A DNA stretch of 64,000 nucleotides, taken from assembly GCA_020247305.1 (NCBI GenBank), contig JADCJE010000032.1, positions 1-64,000 of the forward strand. The letters are read 5' to 3'. The notes beneath the pieces were generated by a model that was given only the letters and a program-made list of their open reading frames with translations, searched no databases and was not told where the DNA came from. The translations under genes and the position numbers were made by a program. Below, piece after piece: positions 8,058 to 16,345 of this stretch. This DNA comes from Phycisphaerales bacterium. GTDB lineage: Bacteria; Planctomycetota; UBA1135; UBA2386. Within the stretch, counting starts at the first letter, position 1, and each line of letters starts with the position of its first letter.

Positions 8058-9506
8058 GTGGCGGCCCTCGCCCTGGCAGCCTGCCTGCTGTGGGTGTTTC
8101 GGGGGACGCTGGCGCGCTACCTCGCGGACCAGCACTACCAGGAGCACTTCCTCTACCTGTGGGTGTTCCTGGCGCTCGCGCTGTGGCGCAGCGTGCGTCG
8201 CCCCTTCCGCACCCATGCGAGCCTGCGCAGCCTGCGCGACCTCGCGGGCCTTGGCCTCGCGGCGATCTCGTGGCTGCTGCTGCTGACCCACGAACTCGGT
8301 GGCAGCAACATCGTTGGGCGAACGGCACTCGTGGTGTTCGTGACTGCCCTCGCCGTGTTGTCCTTGCCGGCCTGGAGCGTCGGTCGCTGCCTCGCGCACG
8401 GCGTGCTGTTGCAGTTGTGCTTCGGGTTGCCCTACTCGGTCTACTTTCCGCTGACCGAGCGCATGCAGTGGGGCGTCGCGCAGTTGGTCGCATTGCCGGC
8501 GAAGCTGGGGTTGGCGAGCTACGACGTCGTCGACGCCGTGGCGGTCTTTCCGCACTACCAGTTGCGCATCACGGCGGATTGTTCGGGCATGGGGCAGGTG
8601 CTGACCTTCGTCGGCATGGCGGCGCTCGGCGTGCTCGGGGCCGCGCCCGATCCGCGCCGCGCCGTGCGCCTCTTCGCTCTGGCCATTGCGTTGGCGTGGC
8701 TGTCCAACCTCGCGCGCGTCGGGTTGTTCGTGCTGCTCGTCGGCTGGGGCGCGACGTGGGCCGTCGACGACGCGGGTTGGCATGCGGCGCTCGGCACTGT
8801 CGTGTTCCTGCCGTTCGCGGCGGCATTGGTCGCTGCGATCTTGCGGTCTTTCCGCCCGTGGTCGCCGGCGGCAGCGGCCACGCCGGCGGCCGGCCGGTTG
8901 CCGATCGCGTTGCTCGCCGTGCCGCTGCTCGCGGTGCACGCAGCGCTCGGCGACCGCAGCAGCGAACCGGCGGCGCGCCCGGGGTATTTCGCCGAGTTGG
9001 AGCATCCGCCTGGGCACGCCTTGGCCCTGCGAGGACCGACCGAGGCGGCCGACCGCGCCGCGTACGAGACGCCGTGGCTGCTTAATGCGCGCTTCGCCGC
9101 CGCCGACGGCGGCACGTTCGACCTGTTCCACTACACGACGCGGTCGCGCAGCCACCTCTGCGTGCACCGCATCGCCGACTGCGTAGATGGACCCGGCTTG
9201 GCGATCCGTTACGCCGAACCGGTCGTGGTCGACGGCCGGCCGTGGTGGCGTCTGGCCGTCGAGGCGGACGCGCCCGATCGTGCGACGCGGCACGTCTACT
9301 TCGCCTTCGAGGTCGACGGCATGCGCTGCGACGACTCGTGGACGACGCAGTGGCACGTGCTGCGCGCGCGGGTGACCGGCGCATCGTGGGACGTGGCGTG
9401 CACTCGGGTCATGTTCGACGGCCCGCTGACCGCGGTCCCGACCGGCCGCGAGGCCGCGGTGCTGGCGTGGTTGGGGCGCCTCGTGTCGGGCCCGTTGGCC
9501 CGCTGA
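8058..9506 (+). CDS. Exosortase (archaeosortase/exosortase family protease-transpeptidase)
   Basis: A 482-residue polytopic membrane protein starting with GTG. About eight transmembrane helices occupy residues 1-275. The exosortase catalytic residues are visible: Cys175 (ITADCSGMG), Arg220 (LSNLARVG) and His242 (AGWHAALG). Established role of the family: recognises PEP-CTERM tails, cleaves them and transfers the protein to a cell-surface acceptor. Residues 280-482 form a soluble, probably periplasmic C-terminal domain that looks like an EpsI-type (DUF3485) fused partner, an arrangement known in planctomycete exosortases. Its immediate upstream neighbour is a PEP-CTERM protein, so the pair probably forms a dedicated system. 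Confidence 0.88.
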   Translation: MAALALAACLLWVFRGTLARYLADQHYQEHFLYLWVFLALALWRSVRRPFRTHASLRSLRDLAGLGLAAISWLLLLTHELGGSNIVGRTALVVFVTALAVLSLPAWSVGRCLAHGVLLQLCFGLPYSVYFPLTERMQWGVAQLVALPAKLGLASYDVVDAVAVFPHYQLRITADCSGMGQVLTFVGMAALGVLGAAPDPRRAVRLFALAIALAWLSNLARVGLFVLLVGWGATWAVDDAGWHAALGTVVFLPFAAALVAAILRSFRPWSPAAAATPAAGRLPIALLAVPLLAVHAALGDRSSEPAARPGYFAELEHPPGHALALRGPTEAADRAAYETPWLLNARFAAADGGTFDLFHYTTRSRSHLCVHRIADCVDGPGLAIRYAEPVVVDGRPWWRLAVEADAPDRATRHVYFAFEVDGMRCDDSWTTQWHVLRARVTGASWDVACTRVMFDGPLTAVPTGREAAVLAWLGRLVSGPLAR

Positions 9507-9544
9507 CGACACGCTCGATCGAAGCCAAATCGGACGTCGCAGGG

Positions 9545-9550
9545 TAGGCT
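9545..9550 (+). promoter_or_regulatory. TAGGCT -10-like element before the PPC-domain gene
   Basis: TAGGCT ends seven bases before the ATG at 9558, with no Shine-Dalgarno sequence. Same arrangement as at 2438, 5516 and 44603. Confidence 0.45.
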
Positions 9551-9557
9551 GGCGTCG

Positions 9558-10826
9558 ATGATGCGCGCGCTGGTTGCCTGCGTTGCCCTGGCCGGCCTCG
9601 CCGCCGATGCGATCGCGCAGCGCGTCGTCGAGGGGCCCGAGCCCAACGCATCGGCAGCGACCGCGACCTTGCTGCCGCTCGGCGCCGAAGCTGCCGGCGT
9701 GTTGGCGAGCGCTGGCGACGCGGATTGGTTCGCGCTGACGGTGCCCGCCGGCGTGCGGTTGCGCATCGAGTCCGTTCCGGGCGTCGGGGCGCAGGCGCGC
9801 GACACGGTGCTCACGCTGCTCGACGCGGCCGGCGCCCCGATCTGCAGCAACGACGATGGCGTCGCCAGCGGCTGGTACAGCAGGTTGATCACCGCGGTGT
9901 TGCCCGCGGGCGCGTACTACCTCACCGTCGAATCCGGCCCCGCGGCGGTTGCCGCCGGCGCCTATGCGCTCGACGTGCGCGCCGTGACCGTGCCGGCCTT
10001 CGCCGGCGCCACGACGGTCGAAGGCCCGGAGAACAACGATCCGCGCGCCGGCGGCACGGCGACCGCCATCAACCTGCCGGCGCGGTGCAGCGGCGTCGTG
10101 GCGGCGACCGGCGTCGCCGGCGATTGGGACTTCTACCGCTTCACGCTCGCCGCCGATGCGCTGGTCGAAGCCCGCGTCGATGCCACGGCGAGCCATCCGT
10201 CGGCTGCTCGCCTCGACGATCCGGTGCTCTATCTGTTCGACGGCGCCACGCCGCCCAATCTGCTCGCCGGCCCGTTCCAGTCGCGGTCGTTCGCCGTCTA
10301 CGACGCGTGGCTGGAGGCTCGGCTGCCCGCCGGCTCCTACCAACTCGCCGTCCGCGGGTGGAGCGGCAGCGTGGCCGGCGCGTACTACCTCGACGTCGTG
10401 CGCCGCGATGCGGCGCGGGCGACCATCGCCAGCGGCGGCTGTGGCGGCCGTGCGCTGGCCGTGCCCGCGACGGACGCCGGACCGGGAGCGCCGCTGCGGC
10501 TGGAGCGGCCGGTGCTCGGCGCGACCTGGTCGCTGCTTGGCAGCAGCCTCGGCGCCAACGGCTTCGCGTTCCACGTCATTGGTCTGCAGGCCACCGCCGT
10601 CGACCTGACGGCGCTGGGCGCGCCAGGGTGCATGCTGGAGGTCGTCTACCTCGACACGCCGCTGCAGCTCGCGGATGCCGCGGGCCGCGCCACCTTCTCC
10701 CTGCGGCTGCCGGAGACGCCGAGCCTGCTCGGGACCACGGTTGAGAGCCAGGTCGCCGTGTTCGATCTGAGCAATGCACTCGGCATCACGCTGAGCAACC
10801 GGGTCAGCGCAGCCGTCGGCTACTGA
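9558..10826 (+). CDS. Secreted protein with two PPC-like domains and an unnamed C-terminal domain
   Basis: A 422-residue protein with a signal peptide ending near Ala20. Two related beta-sandwich repeats resemble bacterial pre-peptidase C-terminal (PPC) domains: residues 26-150 (DADWFALTVPAG ... LPAGAYYLTVESG) and 155-290 (GDWDFYRFTLAADA ... LPAGSYQLAVRGW). Each has the aspartate-rich opening and the closing G-Y-L-V strand typical of PPC. The last 120 residues carry a separate pattern, with LGAPGCMLEV, an LPETPSLLGTTVESQ segment and a final SNRVSAAVGY; I have an impression that this domain recurs at the ends of planctomycete exported proteins but cannot name it. No protease domain is present. 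Its end overlaps the convergent histidine kinase gene by seven bases. Confidence 0.75.
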   Translation: MMRALVACVALAGLAADAIAQRVVEGPEPNASAATATLLPLGAEAAGVLASAGDADWFALTVPAGVRLRIESVPGVGAQARDTVLTLLDAAGAPICSNDDGVASGWYSRLITAVLPAGAYYLTVESGPAAVAAGAYALDVRAVTVPAFAGATTVEGPENNDPRAGGTATAINLPARCSGVVAATGVAGDWDFYRFTLAADALVEARVDATASHPSAARLDDPVLYLFDGATPPNLLAGPFQSRSFAVYDAWLEARLPAGSYQLAVRGWSGSVAGAYYLDVVRRDAARATIASGGCGGRALAVPATDAGPGAPLRLERPVLGATWSLLGSSLGANGFAFHVIGLQATAVDLTALGAPGCMLEVVYLDTPLQLADAAGRATFSLRLPETPSLLGTTVESQVAVFDLSNALGITLSNRVSAAVGY

Positions 10827-12334
10827 CGCGGCGCGCCGGCGGCGAGCGGCAGTTCGATGCATATGAGCGCCCCGACCGGCGGGTCGGCGACGTAGACGCG
10901 GCCGCCGTGCGCTTCGACGATGCGGTGGGTGATGGCGAGGCCGAGCCCCGTGCCTTGGCCGGTCGGCTTGGTGGTGAAGAACGGCTCGAAGACGCGCTGG
11001 CGCAGTGCGGCGGGGATGCCCGGGCCTTCGTCCGCGACGGCGAGCCGCAGGCCGCCATCGGCGTACGCCAACTGCAGGCGGATCGCGCCGCCGCTCGGGC
11101 TGGCGTCCATCGCGTTGCGCAGCAGGTTGAGCAACGCCTGCCGCCACTCCTCGGCGTCGCCTTCGATCACGGCGTCCGCCGCGGCGAGGTCGAGTTCGAG
11201 GCGCAGCCCGGCCTGCTGCAGTTGGTGGCCGAGGAACGCCGCGACCTCGCGGATCTCGTCGGCGAGCCGGATCGGCGCGCGTCTCCCCTGGTCCTCACGG
11301 GCGAAGCGCAGCAGGCGCGTCGTGATGTCCTTGGCGCGCAGCGCTTCCTTGCGTAGGATCTGCAGGTATTCGACCTGCGCCAGGTCGGCGCCGCCGTCGC
11401 TGCGCGCGCTGCGCAGCAGGCCGTCGGCCGCCGCGACGATGCTCGCCAGTGGATTGTTGATCTCGTGCGCAACGCCGGCGGCGAGGGTGCCGAGCTGGGC
11501 GAGCCGCGCCGAGCGCAGCGCCTCCTGCGTGCGGGCGACGACGCGTGCTTCGAGTTCGTCGCGATTGGCGCGCAACTGACGCGCCATCGCACGGAAGGCG
11601 CCGGCGAGGTCGCCGAGTTCGTCGTCGCGGTGGCGCGGGATGTCGACGGCGAGGTCGCCGCTGCCCAGGCGGATGGCGGCATGGCGCAGGTCGTCGACCG
11701 GCTGCAGCACGCGCCGCAGCAGGCTCCAGCCGAGCAGGCCGAGCGTCAGCAGACCGGCGCCGCCGAGCAGCAACAGCAGTTGCCGCATCGCGTCGCTGCC
11801 GCGGTCCAGGTGGTCGCCGACGTCGCGTGATTCCCGTTCGATCGCCGCCGCGAGGCTGGCCGCCGCGTGACGGCACGCAGCGAGCGGCTCGCGCAACCCG
11901 GCGAGCGCGCGACGTTCTCCCGCGGCCGCGATCATCGACTGCAGTTGATCGCGCAGTTGCGCGACGAGGCGCGCTTCCTCGTGGTCGTGGCCAGGGCGCG
12001 ACGGATCGAGGTCGGGCTGGAAGCGGCGCACCGTCGCCAACGCGGCGGCGAGGTGCTGCTCGACGTCGCGGCGCACGAACGCCTCCGCTTCGGCAGACGT
12101 CGGCAACGGCACGCTGATCCACTGTTCGACTCCGCGCAACTCGTCGATCAGGGCGCGCACCACGGCGACCTCGCGCAGTTCCTCGAACAGTCGTTCGATG
12201 TCGGCGTGCACGGCGCGCGCGTAGTTCCATTGCGCCACGCTGGCCGCCACCAGGGCGCAGGCGAGCGGCACGAAGGCCAACAGCACGCCGCGCCGCAGCG
12301 GGCGACGACCGGGGAACTCCGGCTCACCGGGCAT
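10820..12334 (-). CDS. Membrane sensor histidine kinase
   Basis: A 504-residue two-component sensor. Transmembrane helices at about 15-35 and 185-207 bracket a 150-residue periplasmic helical sensor domain. A HAMP linker follows (residues 208-262), then HisKA with phosphoacceptor His290 (GVAHEINNP) and an HATPase domain with N box (LLNLLRNAMDA), G1 (DEGPGIP) and G2 (GTGLGLAI) motifs. It is the last gene of the leftward arm of the phenolic-lipid cluster and overlaps the YceI-like gene by 11 bases. No response regulator is adjacent; the NtrC-type regulator at 20501-21868, at the other end of the cluster, is the nearest candidate partner. Confidence 0.9.
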   Translation of the reverse strand: MPGEPEFPGRRPLRRGVLLAFVPLACALVAASVAQWNYARAVHADIERLFEELREVAVVRALIDELRGVEQWISVPLPTSAEAEAFVRRDVEQHLAAALATVRRFQPDLDPSRPGHDHEEARLVAQLRDQLQSMIAAAGERRALAGLREPLAACRHAAASLAAAIERESRDVGDHLDRGSDAMRQLLLLLGGAGLLTLGLLGWSLLRRVLQPVDDLRHAAIRLGSGDLAVDIPRHRDDELGDLAGAFRAMARQLRANRDELEARVVARTQEALRSARLAQLGTLAAGVAHEINNPLASIVAAADGLLRSARSDGGADLAQVEYLQILRKEALRAKDITTRLLRFAREDQGRRAPIRLADEIREVAAFLGHQLQQAGLRLELDLAAADAVIEGDAEEWRQALLNLLRNAMDASPSGGAIRLQLAYADGGLRLAVADEGPGIPAALRQRVFEPFFTTKPTGQGTGLGLAITHRIVEAHGGRVYVADPPVGALICIELPLAAGAPRQ

Positions 12335-12992
12335 CGCGCTGCCACTCCAGGTCGAGTCCGAGCGTCACCTGCATCGCGCTGGCCGGCAGGAACAGCGTCC
12401 AGCGCTGCGGCAATTCGTAGTCCTGCGCGCGAACCGGACCATGGCCCTGCAGGCGCACCGGCCTGCCGGGCAGGGCGCACGCCCACAACTGCATCGGCTG
12501 GGCCAGCACGCGGTTGCCGAACGCGAGTTGGCCCAAGAACAGCAGGCGTTCGACGCCGGCGAGGTCGGTGGTCGCGGCCGAGACCAGCCGCGCGCGGAAC
12601 GCCACGGTGTCGGCGCGCCGTACGCCCAGCACGCGGTGCAGGTCGATGCCCGCCGTGCCGGCGAGGGTGGTCGCGCTGGCGAGGTTGAAGCGCAATTCCA
12701 GCGTTCCGCCGCCCTTGCCGTCGCGTGTCAAGATGCCACTGACGTCCGGACAGCTCACGAGCAGGCGTTCGTCGCCGTGTTCGACATGGAACCGCACGGT
12801 CGAACCCTCGGCCACGAGGTTCCATGTGCGCGCCTTGTCGTCGCGGCGCAGCGGCGGCAGCGTCGGCAGGTCGACGGCGCGCGCGCGCGACGGCGGCGAC
12901 GGTTCGGGCGACGGCAGCGCGCGCGGCGCGAAGGCGGCTGCCCCGATCAGGGCCGGCAACCAGACCCGCGGATCCAACAGATGGCGGGTCAT
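12324..12992 (-). CDS. YceI-like exported protein
   Basis: A 222-residue protein with a short N-terminal hydrophobic segment and a proline-rich linker (residues 25-50), then a beta-rich domain starting WNLVAEGSTVRFHVEHG that resembles the opening of YceI lipocalin-like barrels (W-x-D-x-x-x-S-x-V-x-F-x-V-x-H). YceI proteins are known to bind long isoprenoid or quinone-type lipids in the periplasm. The match is weaker than for the protein at 16346-17533. It overlaps its neighbours on both sides (ATGA with the oxidoreductase, 11 bases with the kinase), so it belongs to the same operon; a periplasmic lipid carrier is a reasonable inference. Confidence 0.55.
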   Translation of the reverse strand: MTRHLLDPRVWLPALIGAAAFAPRALPSPEPSPPSRARAVDLPTLPPLRRDDKARTWNLVAEGSTVRFHVEHGDERLLVSCPDVSGILTRDGKGGGTLELRFNLASATTLAGTAGIDLHRVLGVRRADTVAFRARLVSAATTDLAGVERLLFLGQLAFGNRVLAQPMQLWACALPGRPVRLQGHGPVRAQDYELPQRWTLFLPASAMQVTLGLDLEWQRDAR

Positions 12993-14209
12993 GCCGATGC
13001 CCGGAAGGCGCGCCAGAAGCCCGGGCGCAGCAGGTCACGCGGGTGGATCGTGTCGCCCGACATCGTGACGACGAGGTCGGCGAGTCCCGGCCAACGCGCC
13101 AGCGCACCGACGGCGCCGCGGATGACCCACGGGTGGCGGAGGCCGCGCTGCAGCCAACGCGAGGCGGCGATGCGCGGCTGGATCTCGCGGCGACGGGCCG
13201 CGAGGTAGCCGCGCATGGCGTCCTCGGCGTGGTCCGGTTGGTCGAGCGCGTCGGCCAGCGCATCGGCGGCTGCCTTGGCGCCGAACAGCGCGAAGTAGAT
13301 GCCCTCGCCGGTCAGCGGGTCGCAGTAGCCGGCGGCGTCGCCGACCAGCAGCGCGCCCGGCGCCACCGGCGACGTCACCTCGTGCGCGAACGGTCCGATG
13401 CCGCGCCAAGGCGTCGTGCGCCGCGCGTTCGCCAGGGCGGCGAGCAGATCCGGCGCGTCGGCGAGTTTGCGCTGCAGCAGCGCATCGTGGTCGTGGGTGG
13501 CGTCGGCGCGCAGTTCGGCCTTGGGCAGCACGACGTTGACGCTGAACAGGCCCTCGTCGACCGTCGTCGCGGCGAAGAAGCCGCGCGGGAAGAGGTGGAC
13601 CGCGGCGCTGCTGCGCGGCGTGACGCCGGCGAAGTGGGTGGTGACGGCGAACTGCTGCAGCCAGGGTACCGGCCGTGGCACGCCGAGCGCGCGGGCGACG
13701 CGCGAGTGCACGCCGTCCGCGCCGACGACGAAGCGGCACGCGATGGCTCGCTCGGCGCCGTCCGGATCGCGCAGCGTGGCGCCGGTGACGCAGCCGTCGG
13801 GCGAGCGCTGCAGCGCGACGAACTCGTGCCGCGGCAGGAAGGTCGCGCCGGCGCGCGCGGCGGCGTGGACGAGTTCGAAGTCGAAGCGTTCGCGCCGGAT
13901 GCCGAAGCCCGCGCGACCGCGCGCACTGGCGCCCAGCGCGCGGAAGCGGCCGTGCGCCACCGCGCCGGTGGCGGACAACCGCATGCCGGCGACCGGCCAC
14001 GCGCCGACGCGCGCCAGCAGCTCGCCTTCCCCGAGTGCGTCGAGGTACGGCACGCACTCGGGGCTGAGGAACTCGCCGCAGGGTTTGCTGCGGGGAAAGG
14101 CCTTGCGGTCCGCCAGCGCAACCGCGAAGCCGCGCCGCGCCAGCGCAATCGCCGTCGCCGAACCCGCCGGACCGGCGCCGAGGACGAGCACGTCGCAGCG
14201 GTCGGTCAT
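12989..14209 (-). CDS. FAD-dependent oxidoreductase of the geranylgeranyl-reductase/hydroxylase family
   Basis: A 406-residue flavoprotein. It has the N-terminal FAD motif GAGPAG (residues 11-16), the DG motif GADGVHSR (163-170) and the GD motif LLVGDAAGYCDPLTGEG (287-303) of class A flavoprotein monooxygenases and geranylgeranyl reductases. The SKPCGEFLSP segment at 41-50 is characteristic of the subfamily found beside type III polyketide synthases. In the Streptomyces srs system the corresponding flavoprotein (SrsC) hydroxylates an alkylresorcinol ring; a similar role here is inferred from the neighbourhood. The open frame extends upstream, but ATG 14209 overlaps the exporter stop (ATGA) and is the natural start. 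Confidence 0.82.
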   Translation of the reverse strand: MTDRCDVLVLGAGPAGSATAIALARRGFAVALADRKAFPRSKPCGEFLSPECVPYLDALGEGELLARVGAWPVAGMRLSATGAVAHGRFRALGASARGRAGFGIRRERFDFELVHAAARAGATFLPRHEFVALQRSPDGCVTGATLRDPDGAERAIACRFVVGADGVHSRVARALGVPRPVPWLQQFAVTTHFAGVTPRSSAAVHLFPRGFFAATTVDEGLFSVNVVLPKAELRADATHDHDALLQRKLADAPDLLAALANARRTTPWRGIGPFAHEVTSPVAPGALLVGDAAGYCDPLTGEGIYFALFGAKAAADALADALDQPDHAEDAMRGYLAARRREIQPRIAASRWLQRGLRHPWVIRGAVGALARWPGLADLVVTMSGDTIHPRDLLRPGFWRAFRASA

Positions 14210-16161
14210 GCGATCCCCTTCGCCGCGCGCGGCGTGCGCAGGCCCGCCGGCAGCAACACGGCGGTCGCCAGCCAGGCGGTGGCGATCGTCGCTGCGGCGA
14301 GCACGCCGAACTCCGCGGTGGTGGTCAGGCGGCTCCAGGCGGCGGAGCCGAAGCCCAGGGCGAGGACGGTGCTGGCGAGCGTCATGGGTGCAATGGTGTC
14401 GTGCCAGGCTTCGGCCAAGGCGGCCGCGGCGCCGGCGCGAGCGCGCAAGGCTTGGTAGCGGTGCAGCAGGTGGATGGTGTTGTCGACGACGAGGCCGAGC
14501 ATGGTGCAGCCGATCATCGCCGTGGCGACCGAGACCGGGCGTCCGCTCCAGCCGAGCGCGCCGTAGAGCCACAGCGACGGCAGCAGGTTGGGGGCGATGC
14601 CGAGCAGGCCGAGTCGCCACGAGCGGAAACCCAGCGCCATGCCGATGGCGAGCATGGCGAGCGAACCGAGCGCGCTGCCGAGCAGTGAGCGCAACAGGCG
14701 TCCCGAATCGCGTGCCAACTGCACCGACGCGCCGGCGGGCGCGACACCGTCGAAGCCGAGCACGGTGGTGGTCCGCTCGATGCCGGCGAAGAGCGCTTCG
14801 CGGGCCGCGCTGCCGCCGGGGGCGAGCAGCAGCGGCACGGCGACCTCGCCGTCTTCACCGCGCCGGGCGGGACCAGCGAGGCCGGCGATGCCCGGCTGCT
14901 CGCGCAGTGCGGCGAGCAGCGGCAGCAGGCGCGCGGGTTCGGCGCCGGGGTGGCGCGCCGGCACCAGCAGGTGGAACGCGTCGATGCCGCCGAGCCGCCC
15001 GGCCAAGACGTCGTGGTCGCGGCGGACGAGTTCGTCGCGCGGCAGCAGCTGCAGCACGTCGTTGTCGGCGCGCACGCGGAAGAGACCTGCCGCGGCGAGC
15101 GCGGAGATCGCGGCGGCAGCAGCCAGCGCGCCGGTGCGGTGACGGCCGATCGCCGACCACAGCCGGGCGGTCGATGGGGACGCCGGCGCTGCGGCGGCTG
15201 CGCCGGTCGGCAGGGCCATCCGCCGCAGCAGCGGCGGCAGCAGCAAGAACGTGAAGAAGTGGGTGAGGCCGATGCCGAGCGCGCTGCGCAACCCGAAGTC
15301 GAACACCGCCGGGATGTCGCTCGTCGCGAGCGACCACATGCCGACCATCGTCGTCGCCGTGGCCAGCAGTGCGGGCGCCTTGACCTCGCGCACGGCGGCG
15401 TCGACCGCGGCGGCAGATGGCAGGCCCGTGGCGGTCGCGCGCAGGAAGGCGCCGACGACGTGCACGCTGGTCGCGACGCCGATCGTCAGCAGCACGGGGT
15501 CGAGCAGCGCCGCCACCGGGTCGAGCCGGTGGCCGAGGCGGCTGACCGCGCCGCTGGTCCAGGCGATCGCGGCCAGCGCCGGCGCGAGGGCCGCGGCAGC
15601 CAGCGCCGCCCTGCGGTAGGCGAACCATGCCACGGCGAACAGCACCGCCAGCAGCAGCGGCACGACGCGTTGCCGTTCGGCGGCGACGAGCCGTGCGATC
15701 GTGCCCTCGACCAGCGGCAGGCCGGCGGCGTGCAGGCCAACCCCCGGCGGCAGACCGCCCCGGCACGCCGCCAGCACGCGTTCCGTCGTCGGCAATTCGT
15801 CGTCGCGCGCCACGGTGACGGCGTAGGCCGCGAGCCCCGGGTCGGGCACCGGCGCCGCGGCAATGGCTTGCACTCCAGGCAGCGCGCGGACCTGCTCGGT
15901 CAGGGCGGCGATCTGCAGCCGTTGGTCCGCGGGCAGTTCCAAGTCGCCCGGTGCGGTGAAGGCGACCAGTACGACCGGGTCGGTGGGCACCACGGCGGCG
16001 AGTTCGCGCAGGCGTTCGGCGTCGCGGCTGGTCGGCGACTTCAGCGAGCGGTTCTGGGCGTCGACGGGCTGCTCGGGCAGCGCCGCTGCCAGCCACGCGG
16101 TGCAACCGAGGAAGGCCACCCAGGCGAGGCGTTGGAGCAGATTGGTCGAGACCGAGGGCAT
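14206..16161 (-). CDS. MMPL/RND-family lipid exporter
   Basis: A 651-residue membrane protein with the duplicated RND topology: one N-terminal helix, a periplasmic loop (about 35-165), five helices, a central helix near residue 335, a second loop, and five more helices with MMPL-type motifs (MIGCTMLGLVVDNTIHLLHRY). Length and the GLVVDNTIH signature fit the MMPL/HAE3 hydrophobe exporters, which move hopanoids and other lipids. It heads the leftward arm; the 184 bases between it and the divergent YceI gene at 16346 must hold both promoters, though I see no convincing elements. Exporting the lipid made by the cluster is the likely job. Confidence 0.82.
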   Translation of the reverse strand: MPSVSTNLLQRLAWVAFLGCTAWLAAALPEQPVDAQNRSLKSPTSRDAERLRELAAVVPTDPVVLVAFTAPGDLELPADQRLQIAALTEQVRALPGVQAIAAAPVPDPGLAAYAVTVARDDELPTTERVLAACRGGLPPGVGLHAAGLPLVEGTIARLVAAERQRVVPLLLAVLFAVAWFAYRRAALAAAALAPALAAIAWTSGAVSRLGHRLDPVAALLDPVLLTIGVATSVHVVGAFLRATATGLPSAAAVDAAVREVKAPALLATATTMVGMWSLATSDIPAVFDFGLRSALGIGLTHFFTFLLLPPLLRRMALPTGAAAAAPASPSTARLWSAIGRHRTGALAAAAAISALAAAGLFRVRADNDVLQLLPRDELVRRDHDVLAGRLGGIDAFHLLVPARHPGAEPARLLPLLAALREQPGIAGLAGPARRGEDGEVAVPLLLAPGGSAAREALFAGIERTTTVLGFDGVAPAGASVQLARDSGRLLRSLLGSALGSLAMLAIGMALGFRSWRLGLLGIAPNLLPSLWLYGALGWSGRPVSVATAMIGCTMLGLVVDNTIHLLHRYQALRARAGAAAALAEAWHDTIAPMTLASTVLALGFGSAAWSRLTTTAEFGVLAAATIATAWLATAVLLPAGLRTPRAAKGIA

Positions 16162-16345
16162 GCGCGCGTGCAGACGTCCTAGCACAGGGCGTGCCGTTGC
16201 CGCCGCACCCTGGCCACCGCCGCGACAGCGTGCAACTCCTGCACGACCCGTGCAAGGAGTGCAGGCGATCCGTGCGGCGGTGGCCTGCTGGCCGCCGTGG
16301 CGCAGGATCTTTGGGACCGGGCATGCCACTTGCATCCCGTGCGTC

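Noticed and set aside
7464-11147. A 1,227-codon minus-strand open frame across the exosortase and PPC genes
   Set aside because: It crosses several well-supported sense genes, has no domain, and its Gln/Arg/His-rich composition is typical of antisense shadows in this genome.
16162-16345. Promoters in the divergent gap of the lipid cluster
   Set aside because: Two transcription starts must lie here, but I find neither a TANNNT box at the usual spacing nor a clear sigma-54 GG-N10-GC element, so no site is annotated.
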